Source: Stichopus chloronotus
Taxonomy: Eukaryota; Echinodermata; Holothuroidea; Aspidochirotida; Stichopodidae
Direction of reading: 5' to 3'
Length of the DNA: 64,000 bases
Assembly (NCBI GenBank): GCA_021234535.1
Contig: CM037845.1
Span: 9,044,143 to 9,108,142 of the forward strand
Part shown: positions 27,417-39,400 of the stretch, one piece after another
Layout: every line of letters begins with the position of its first letter
How positions within the stretch are numbered: position 1 is the first letter of the stretch
The notes under the pieces: model-generated
Databases searched by the model: none
Seen by the model: only the letters and a program-made list of their open reading frames with translations
What the model was told of the DNA's origin: nothing
Program-made: the position numbers and the translations under genes

Positions 27417-30400
27417 CTAAGGAAAAAGAAAAAAAAGGAACACTTGTGGAAGAGTCACTGGAATTACATTCTAAGCTGGACACTACACACAGTGATTAAT
27501 GTAGAGAGTCACTTGTCCTGAATATTTGTTTGTCCTACGGATTCAGTCACTCTTGCATTATTTGGTTGCTCTTATGACTTGATAAATGGTTTCTTTGTCA
27601 ATTTGTTTGTTCCTTGGTTTGTTTATCAGCATTCATTCACTTAATATCCATTCAGCCACTCCTGATTCATTGGTTCACTTATCACTCATTCATTAATTCA
27701 AGTCATTTCCCTTGTTCGCTTATCCCATTTGTACCGATCATAAAAAGGCCTGAATGTCTCAGTTGCACTTGTTAGGGATGTTTATGAAATTACAATTTTG
27801 AATGCAGGTTGCTTAGACTTTCAAACGAGTGGGCAAACTTTCAAAACTCTTGTTAAGAAGCAAAATCAGATTCAAAATGAGCAGTGTGCCCAGTTTAAAT
27901 GAGCTGGCAAGAAGACTAAAGTTGAAAGTTTCAATTTTTCTGGGTCCTACACTGACTGAAACTTACATGAATAACGCACAAACAGAGAGGCCTCACTGAA
28001 GTGGAAAAGTCTACTTGTTCCACAGCTTGCTTACATCACTTTCATCCATTTATAAGCCAAACGCGCTTAAGATGTTTAATTTTGGCTCCAGTAATCTTAC
28101 CAGCTCAGGATCGAGAGCTGAGGAAATCGCCTCTGTCAAGTAGGCATCGTCTCCCCGGAACCATCCGACAAACCTCCCGATCACGCCCGTCATGCCCCTG
28201 TTGGGGTAGACAGTCTTGAACTTGGTGATGGACCTCCTCCAGAGGAACATCGGCAGTGCTTCTTGCACCTCGAAGGCCAGGTCCACCTGTAGGGGGTGCA
28301 ACGATTGAAATGAACGAATAGTGAGAAATATACAAAAAAAAAAAGAGGAGTTCTCGTGAGGGGTAAATGTTTTCCCGTTCATAAAAGTCATCAAAATATA
28401 TCTGTTGGTGATCATGCAATGCAGTGTAAATCACAATAAATTATGGTCTTTCACTTGGCTACTATAGGTACGACTGAACTAGGCATTTAGGAAATTAAAC
28501 ATTTCAGCATTACCTGCATTCCAAATCTCTTGAGTCTCGCCTGCTCCTGGACCACCTTGATGTCGTCAACAGCCAAACCAACCTATCACAGAGAGAAGAG
28601 AAACGTGAAATACAAAAGAAAGAAGCAAATTCTAAGATTTTGCTTTTCCCATTAATTCATCTAGAAGCTGACTATCACCATCTTCATACTTAATCCTTTC
28701 TGCATCTTTTCCCTTGCAGCAATTCAACTTTCCTTCTTGGCATTTTTTTTAAGGCTTCACGACTCTCCGAAGAACCCCCTCTTGCTTAGAATAAATATAA
28801 AGTTAACCGTCTTTTTCCCCTGTGCTATATTCTGGAATCCAATGGCCAGCCACTGGGTAATCAGTAAGAGCATATTAATTAGTACCCCTTTGAGTGAGTC
28901 ACACCAGTCTTACCAAATCCTCAATCAACACCAGTCAAGTCACTTCCTTATGATCATGCTGTTTATGGTGGAACATCCCATATTTCTGTTTTTGCATGAA
29001 TTTTTCACTGCTTCCCCCACCTCCCTCGTTAAGTCCACTTTTGTTACATGGCAGTCACTATCCAAGGTCTATGATAAGTCTGGATTATAAGATTATAAGC
29101 ATATTCTTTTTTTTCACATGTTCCCTCTCCTTGAATTCCTAGTGTTACAAATCTCCCAATTTCACCAAAATTTGACACCTGCAGGCTGCATCCCCAACAT
29201 CTGATTTCTACTAAGGAGAAACCTCGTTTAGTAGAGCGGCATACATTAAAACTTACACACCATTCTCAGTTACTCCCGATTCCTATAGCAACACCTCCCC
29301 CGTCACTGACAATTACAGTACCCCCCAATGCACCCTCCAGACCACCATTCCCCACCCCACATTTCCTCAAACACTGGCCTGGGACACAGATCACTGACTT
29401 CAGATAAAACTGTAGATTTCTCACTCACCAGTAAGTTCATGATGAGTATTGACATGATAATGGCAAATACTATAAAGACAGTGTAAGTTGATCCGCTGTA
29501 GAACACCTTGCTAAGGAAGTAGGAATCCGTGCCCTCTGGGTCCACCTCGGCGTTGAGGTAATCCTGAGAGTGGAATATCGAATCGAACTCAAACTCCCCG
29601 ATCATCATCACGAAGGTTTTCACAAGAGAGTGGTGGATCCGGTTGAACGGCGTCTGAAAAGCCACAAAACAAAAAAAATAAATAAATGAATAAGTAAATA
29701 GATAAATGAAGAGATAAATAAAGTCAACATTTCAACAGCAGAGTCCAATATTAAATGAACTGGTGATTTAGGGTAAAGCCTCTTCCAGGATTGATGCCCT
29801 GGGGCCACAGAGAGACAAACTACAGGACTTGTGAGAGAAAAGGCAAATTTGAATGAAATTGGTACATGGTCCCTATGCTCTCCAGCTTTCATAAGCTAAG
29901 GGACAAAAAGCAAACAGACAAAGAACAAACAAATGAATGAACAAACTAACAAACAGACGAGAGGACTCACCTGGTTCATGAGAAGCGCATAGAATGCCAT
30001 CGCAAAGGACACGATGAAGAGGAAGAAGACGATCACAAAGTTGAGGAAAGTCTTCAAGATGTCTGGTAAGAAGGAAAAAAAAAATGGTTTCTCTGAATAA
30101 AGAATACTACACCAACAAATCAACATATGGGAAATGACAAGTAACTTGACAGTGTCATTGGTGGTGTCGTCTGCTCTATCAATACTTTGACCCTCTCTAC
30201 GAGGGTGGGAGTTATGGGTGGGGATTGGATAGGGTTGTGTGGAATGGGTTTCTGCAAAGAGGAAGAAAGCGACACATTGAATGGGGTGTCTTTGTTGGGT
30301 GGGGTAAATTCCAATGAAACCTGATGAGTGTGAATTGCCTCTGAATGAAACGAATGAAAAAATCTGCAAAACTCTGAATGTGATACAAATTCCACTTTTG

Positions 30401-33400
30401 TAGACTCGATGCAATCCCTACCTGTGAACATGACCACGTAAATGCCAAGCCTTGGAAACTTCTGAATGAAAAGGATCAGATTCAACCAGGCAAAAAAGAT
30501 TCCAAATGCTCCACACTGCCATTGCCAGGGCTGTGAGAGAAAGTTACAAAAAATTTCATCTTCTTCTGCAGAAAAAACCCCCCAAGAAATGGCTCAGAAA
30601 TGTTTCACTTATCAAGTAAAATAGCCCCAATCCATATTACTTCTTTTTCCTCTGCAGACCTCAAGTACCACGGTCCCATTGATGACTTCTCTATTTATGA
30701 ACATGGCTTTGATTTTTGTTGACTTCTGTTGTCATGCAGCAGATGGCAAACACCAGAAAGCCAAAAGGCTTTCGATTCCTTGCAACATGGTTATCTTATA
30801 ACAAACATGAATTACCCACATGACAAGTATCAGATCAACTACATTTATTGTTCTTGAGACACCACATTAATAAGCCTTTTAACTCCAAATTACCTTACTT
30901 TTGGTGATCTCAAATCACATTTGACTTCAACCAAAAGCAATAGGGATCACCTACTCTGTATGGTCAACCCACATATCAAGTATCACATCAGTCATCATCA
31001 CCCTTCTGAAGATAATGTGTTTTCGAGGTTTTCAGTTTGACCTTGGGTGACCTCAAACGACTTTTGACCTCCACCAAAAACAAAAGGATTTTACTACTCA
31101 GTATATACAATCCACACATCAAGTACCGCATTAGTCAAGGTTAGATTCCTGGAGAAATAGTGTTTACAGTTTGATCTCTGGTGACCTCAAGTGACCTTTG
31201 ACCTCAAGCAAAAACAGTAGGGATCTTCTACTCAATATGACCAACGTACACACTAAGTATGTCACAGTCACAGTTACCCTTCTGGAGATGTTGTGTTTAC
31301 AAGGTTTTTACAGTTTGACCTCTGGTGACCTCAAATGATCTTTGACTTGGCCAAAGACAATAGGGACCTTCTGCTTATTATTACCAACCCACACCAAGTA
31401 TTACATCACTCATAGTTACCATTTTGGAGATACTGTGTTTACAAGGTTTTTACAGTTTGACCTCTGGTGACCTCAAATAACCATTGACATCCACAAACAT
31501 CAGACAGAGTATTCTACTCACTATACACGATCCACACACCAAGTATGACATCAGTCTCAGTAACCCTTCTGGAGATATTGTGTTTACTAGGGTTTTTACA
31601 GTTTGACATCTGTTGAACTCAAATGACCTTTGACCTCCACCAAAAACAATAGGGATCATCTACTCAATATGACAAATCCATGCACCAAGTATGACATCAG
31701 TCACAGTTACCCTTTTGGAAATATCATGTTTACAAGGTTTTTACAGTTTGGCCTCTGGTGACCTCAAATGACCTTTGACCTCTACCAAAAACAATAGGTA
31801 TCATCTACTCAATATGACCAATCCATGCCACTAAGTAAGACATCAGTCACAATTACTGTTCTTGAGATATCGTGTTTACAAGGTTTTTGCATTTTGACCT
31901 CTGGTGACCTCAAATGACCTTTGACCTCCACCAAAAACAATATGGATCATCTACTCAGTATGACCAACCCACACACCAAGTTATGATCAGTCATGGTTAC
32001 ACTTCTTGAGATATCGTGTTTACAAGGAAAGTGTCACATACACACGCACATACACACACACACACACACATGACATCACCATCACATAGATTCCTTGCCT
32101 GCCTTTGGCAAGGAATCAAAAATATTAAACAGACAACACAACCAGTGGTCAAATTTTCACTTGGAACTGAAATTACTAGCCTACTGTAGTTCTCTATGTC
32201 TGTGTTATAAAGGTGGCACAAAGACAATTGCTTATACTCTTACATTCTATGTAAAAATACGAAAATGGCACCCATATTTCAAGACTAGCACGATAACGGT
32301 CTAAAATTCTTTTGGATAGGATAACGGTGTAATGTTTAATCAAAATTAAGAAGAAAATCAAGAGTCCAAAAGCCCTCTTTCTGCTCATTTCTATGGTATC
32401 TTGTCATCATAAATGAATTCACGATGCAGGTCTTGCCCTTCCTGAGGAAGAAATCAACCTTGCTACAAAGCTCACCGACAAACAATCCTATTCCATGAAG
32501 TACTGGATAAATCAGATCTGGTAACTGATCATCCCCAAAGAGATACATTAATCAACAAGTTACCAGTTCCTGTTTGATCTGAGATGAACTGGCTTCAAAT
32601 GTCACTTGAGGGTTCACTATGGGAACTGACTCTCTCATGGACTTGCTTGATAGAGCTGATGGTTCCTATCAACTGTGTTATACAGAGGTTGTGCTTCATT
32701 TGACTGAATGTTAATATCAAAGGGCATGAAAAGTGTGGTAGGCCTTAGCTCTTAGTAGTTGGTTGTCTTGATACAGACATGCTCACAGTCTGTTAGTGGA
32801 ATCTGGCAGACGAACAAACAAAACTTTCTTGAACACTTTCAACATTAGCACAGTTAGCTTACGACAGAAAGACTGCATCCTCAGAAAGAGGGGCCTGTTG
32901 GTGACAAAGGTCACTTACATAACGCAAAACCAGATTCTCTTCATACTCCACGTCGCTTAACGGTAATGCCATCAAGATGGCTAGAACGTAGATGGCCCAC
33001 TCTAAGAAGTTCTCCATATCAAGGTACAGTAACCTTTGGTTGTAAATTTGTATCAACTGGAAACAAAATAAAAAAGGCAGAAAAAAAACAAGAGGAAGTA
33101 TAAAAATTATATTTCAGTGTGTTTCTCACGAGATTGTCTACCATGAAAATGTTGGGGTGTATAGGGTTTGTCTACAAACTGTTAAATGTTTCAAAACAAT
33201 GAAGCTGATACAAAAAAACAACAAAGGTCATGAATCAGAATGATTATCAAAGTATAAATTAAATTTATTGTTTATTGCTAGGTCAAGTAGACTTGGAATA
33301 ACAACATCACATCTTGAAGGTAAGCCTCCCCCCCAGCTAATGCATCACCTACAAATTTTTATAATTGTCATAATTACAGCAATGTGTATAGTAAAAGTCA

Positions 33401-36400
33401 CAATGGAATACTAGGGAAAAATTTACTCAGGTTTACTTCTTTGTTGTTTTTCCCTTTGCTGTTTTTGTATGACTCCAGCACATATGTCAATGACAATATC
33501 AGATTTTTTTGCTAACACTGAAGAATGCTGCGTGCCACACGCTCACGGATGCCAAGAACAGAGATAGACGACTTAAAGGCTGTATTGCATCACTCTAAGC
33601 TGTATTTTTACCTCCCAGAAAGCAAAATTCTCAACTGGTTCTAAGTTACAGTACTCTTAGATTGACAGCAAATTCGAAAGACGCAGAGCAGCTCGTATTA
33701 CACAGCGTACGCAGGGATCCATTGTTCTGATTACACATGTGGAGGAATTTAAGACAGGCTGAGGGAGGGACTAGAGGTAGGTGGTTGGGAGAATTAAAAC
33801 TGTCTGGGGTGATCAGTTTTCGTCTTTAATGAAAGTGATATTGCGTGACAGTGTTGCAACGTGATAAAAACATGATGGGAATATGCCCAATACTTTCAGT
33901 GACAGAAAGGGACTTAGCTATCCACACTCAGAGAGAGTCTGTTGACCTTTACCAACAGTTAATGGTAACGGTAATCCTCATCTAGGCAAGACATTAGAAG
34001 AAACCCATCAAATGTGCGATGAACTGTACATGAAACAGAACAGGCAATGTTCCCTCCTTCACAAGTTGAATAAAAAAAAGACCCTTAGCTTCACAAAATT
34101 ATTGGCCAGTGAAAAAAAAAAAAAAATTAAGGAAAAACTTGCAGCACTTTTGGGTCAACACAGTCTTCAGATCTAATGACTCATCACATTGTGTACTAAC
34201 AATTCAGCAAGTTTTTGGTTAATGCCTACCTGACAGCCTTCCTTGTCACTCCAAGTACCTCACTCAAAACATTGGGTGATGGTGTAGGGTATAGTTTTTA
34301 GAAATCTGGTAGAAGTCAAAGAGGAATGTTTTGCAAAGAACATCACAAAATGACATATCGTTTTGCTTCGTACCTCTTTGAGCAAATTCAGGACAGACAG
34401 AAAGATGATGAGCCAATGCCCAATCTCTGCGAAGAAAAATTTAGACCATTCGCTGTAGTCATCGATCCACCTTTGCTGTCCATCGCCATACCAACTGATC
34501 GTCTCATTTTTCTCGTCGTAGTCGAACACATAGAACGGGGGAGGATTGACCAGGATGAATCCCGTGAACAGGGCCACGAAGATCAGGTACAGGAGAAACG
34601 ACAGGTAGTAAAAGATACGGCCATAGCTGGCCCACTTATGATCCAGTAGGCTGGTACAAACAGGATGTCCCAAAAGGTTGTCGCGCTTGGACTTCACCTG
34701 AGGAGAGAAAAATTCCAAGTGAAACTTTTAAAAATATCGTGTATGTCTGATCTGACAAATGAGCTTTATGTTTGAAGGTTGGTTTAAAATGAGGGGGACT
34801 TCTTGATTCAAACTCGAAGCAAAGCAAAGTGGTTGTAATGCTTAAACAGTGGTAAAAATGAGTAAGTTAAATGACTTGTTCTTAATGTTGAACATTCATT
34901 AACATTAGGACATAAGGCACAATGCCTTCAGGCAACAAAAACAAAAAAAAAAAAAACACCTCAATAACATACAGAACAGTAAAGTAAATTAAAAGCATAG
35001 CCAAATGTGGCTACCATCATGCCAACTATCATAATGAAGAGCAATGGTGACCAGTGATGCCAACTGTCATGTAAAAAGCGACGCATACAATCCTCTACAA
35101 AATCGACAACAGCAGCATAAGACGATAACTGTAGGCACCGCAATGCCTCTTGCTAGGAAAGCGGTAGCAACAGTTATGAATTACCCACAAAAAATAAGAG
35201 AGAAAAAAATTGAAAGAACAATTACACACCACAAAGAGCAAATGTAATATGATGTACAAAGTCTACCATTATTGGCAACACAATGACACACGTTCTGTTG
35301 TGAACAAAAGAAATAAAGGGATGGCATTGTTAAAAGGCCCACTCTATACCACAAATTAAAGTCACTTTGCACCAAGGCACCTACCATAAGGTAAAGGGGA
35401 TGGTTGATCTTCAGTATTTTTTCATCATCGGTATAAGCCACAGCTCTGGACAAAAGCCTACCACTGTCTGAAAAAGGGAAGTTCTCTTCCTCTGATGAAG
35501 TTTCAGACACAGAGGCAGCGTCTGGAAATCAGAAGACCACAAAAGAAACCACTTTCTGACCAAATGATAAATTACATGTATAACTTTACCCTTAGATCAT
35601 CTTCTGAGAGATCATAAGTTACTGACTGACAAAGCGACCATCCGCAAGTGGAATGGTCTGCCAGTCAACAAGTGCACATTACCTACACACAAGATTAAGA
35701 TTATCATCTATGCCATACTGAGATTAGTGTCTTCAACTTTGCCAATGCTATCCCACTATAAGCATCTACAGTCTTGAGGAAAAAAAAAACTGTGGGGTGA
35801 CTTTGTCGTGATGTTGATTAAGCTGACCTCTGGGCGACAAAAAAAATTTCCACACCCCTTTCTACTTTAGAAACAATGTTTTTTCCCATGTTTCTTACAA
35901 ATCGGACGTTTAAGGAGTCATTCTGTTTGTAATATATTTAGTCTATGATGTATGTCTTGATAAAGCAGTTTAGTCACAGCAACATAAATACAGTTTTTGT
36001 CCCTCAAATTACTTTTCAAAACGTTTGGTAGACATGCTTGGCTACTGTTACAGATATTCCGCCCCCCACCCCTTCCTTGGTGTTGTGGGAAAAAGGAATA
36101 TGTACGACATGAAGAGAGACAGTGTCATACCCCTACAATTTTACATTTTTACAGGTAGAGTGGATAGTCTGACAGGTTTTGTCCGAAAGATTTAAGAATA
36201 TCATCTCACTGATACACACAAGACAAGAGGATGTCTTTGGACTTTTATTGCAATCAAATTGACATCATCCGGAATTCTATCCACCCCCCCAAAGTGATGG
36301 TACCACAAGAAAACCTGGTATCACTTTTCTGCAGTCCACCAGTGAAGAAAAACTATTCTCCAAAAAAACAAATAATATGGGGGTAAAAAAAAAAGTAGCA

Positions 36401-39400
36401 TGATACCGATAAATCATTGACGACGTGATCAAATCCAAAGCACACCTTCTGATCAGTGTGATCCCCCCATCTCACCGCCTGCCAGGTTAAAACTCTCATC
36501 AAAGATATCTCCAGGCGTACTTTCAGGGGTTGGAATCAATTGACCTGTATGATTTCTTCACCGACGACAACTCGAATTATGGGTAGCACTCACAAACGGG
36601 AAGGGGCAAAATTTTGATTGTAACACGTTCGCAATCGACTCGTTCACATCAATCGTGCTTACCGTTTGAATTGTCATCCCAAACGCAAAACATGTCATCC
36701 AGTAGCTCATAGTCGAATGTGATGCAGTAGTCTCTGTGTTCTCTCGGTTTGTCATTCTCGGTCAGACAGAGGTTAAGCACCGTTTCTGCGACATCTGTCA
36801 AAAAACGTGGGATGACAAAAGCTTTAGATGAGACTAAAATCTCATTTTTTTTTTCTCATACCTTTTTCAAAATCCCTCACCCTGCAGAAGAATAATCCCC
36901 TTATATGTGGACTGACTCTGAAGACATGAAATGTATTTTATGGCAAGAAAATACCATCCAAATCTTATCGGCAAGATGCGAGTATAGGCTGACCATCATT
37001 TGCTGCTGACAAAAATCAGACACAAAACCCTATCCATCTCTTACTGATTCGTGAATATTATTTCATACCTTAGCATGGTAGCCAATCCTCACTTGATAAT
37101 ATTACATCTTCACCCCATCTCCAGATGAAAAACCTATCATGTACAATAAGTGCCCCACAAAGCTGTCAAGATCAGGAGGGCAGAGTCAACATGGGACATG
37201 TTATTTTAGGAAATATGTGATAGTTACAACAAATTACAGTGCAAATGACAAAGAGAGAGAAAGGATAAAAATGTCAGGAATGTTGAAAAATTGAAAAAAG
37301 GTATCATGCAAAAATGTTGCTGATGTCCTCTTACCTGGCATCCTCTTAATTAGTTTTCTGAGCGGAGTCAATCTCATCCCAGTCACAGGGTCGGCACTAA
37401 CCGATCGCATGGCATCTCGCCAGTGTTTATGGTTGATTATCGTCAAGGCTGCATCCCTGGGAGAACAAAGCCACCGTCATTAATACCAGATGCAATGGCA
37501 GCGCTTTTCATCCAGTTGTCAATTACACAGTTAATACCACAGTGATTGGCATTTTTCAAATAGCTACTTACAATACAGGCGACAGAGTCAAAGCTTGAAC
37601 TTTTGCATTCCAAGACAACTCTTCTTCCATATAACTAAGATTATTGATAGTTTTCTTATAAATTACGGTCATGGAGAGAACGAAGCAACAACGACCAAAA
37701 AGAAATAGCTCCATTCAAAAGTGGAAGAAGCAGTTGGTAAGAGCTGGTGTACAAGAACAGCAGCAGCCTAGATGGTACAAATACTTGGTCTTAATTCCCT
37801 CTGCTTTGGCGCATTTATGTTATTTGTAACATCAGTCCATTGTTTCATGATAGTAATGAAAATTGTCCAAAACAGCCGTACAACCCTGATGAAATGCAGC
37901 ATCATGTTCAGGCCTTTGACCAAATATGCAACTTAATTTTTCTCAATGTTGACAAACTTTGACCAGTTTGACGAGACTTACAGTGACCAATTGCCGTAAC
38001 CGTAGTAGACACTTTTAGTCGATCTGTTCTTACGCTGTGTTCAACTTTTATGAAAACCTAATAATTGTAATGGTTCTCCTCACCTGTGACCATTTTCAAT
38101 GGCATAGTCCAAGCAATTCCTGTTGCTGGAATCTTTGAGCCCTACGTCCGCCTGCCACTTCAACAGCAGTTCTACCAAATCCACGTGACCGTTCATGGAC
38201 GCAAGATGGAGCGGAGTCACCTTGAAAATGTTCCACGAAAAATGAACAAAAATATGATCATCTCTAACACTCCAACGAATGGAATTTCTCCTGAAAGCGA
38301 AATTTCGCCTGAAATGCGGCATATCGTACGTGCTGATTTCCAGGATAGTACCAAGTGAAAGAGAATGAGGAAAGATTATCGACAGCGGCTATTTTGTGAC
38401 GTTCAAACCACATCCTGCTTTAATTATTGTCTTTCATTAACATTCTTGTCATAGCATTCCCCATTCACATTCCCTTGCATCTTCTTAAGCAAAAAATTCA
38501 TACAAGGAAGACAAAAAAAACTAGATAATGCTAGCAAGGAAATGAAAAAAAAAAAGAGCAAAAATCTTTTAATTACTAGAAGTAATCTTTTTCTTGAAAC
38601 CACTATGAGATTCTGGATGCACGATAAGATTGCTAAGCTCAACTTGATTGGTTCAACTCTTTGTCAACCATAAGGATATCAAATAAAAGACGAACCAGAA
38701 AGCCAAGAGGCTTTGTGATTCCTTGCAACATGGTTTTATTATAACAAACACGAATTATCCAGATGACAAGTATCTAATCAACTGCAGTTATTGTTCTTGA
38801 TGCACCACAAGCCTTTAACCCAAAATGACCTTTATTTTGGTGACCTGAAATGACTGTCACATTTGACGTCCACCAAAAGCAATAGTGATCACCTACCCAG
38901 TATGGCCAACCCACACATCAAGTATGACATCAGTCAACATTACCCTCCTGGAGTTAATGTGTTAGCAAAGTTTGACCTCGGGTGACCTCAAACGACCTTT
39001 GACCTCCACCACAAACAAAAGGAGTCTTCTACTTAGTATATACAATCTACACATCAAGTAAGACATCAGTCAAGATTAGACTCCTGGAGATATTGTGTTT
39101 ACACATTTTTACAGTTTGACCTCTGGTGACCTCAAGTGACCCTTGACCTCGACCAAAAAACTAGAGATCTCAACCCACAGACCAAGTATTACATCAGTCA
39201 TGGTTACTCTTCTGGAGATATTGTGTTTTCAAGGTTTTTACAGTTTGACCTCTGGTGATCTCAAATGACCTTTGCCCCTCACCAAAGATGATAGGGATCA
39301 TCTAATCAGTATGACCAAGCAACACACTAAGTATGAAATCAGTCACAGTTACCCTCTTGGAGATATTGTGTTTACTAGGTTTTCACAATTTGACCTTTGG

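Noticed and set aside
27142..27420. + strand open frame overlapping the last TRPA exon
   Set aside because: Antisense shadow: the - strand reading joins in phase to the TRPA coiled coil and ends in a proper stop.
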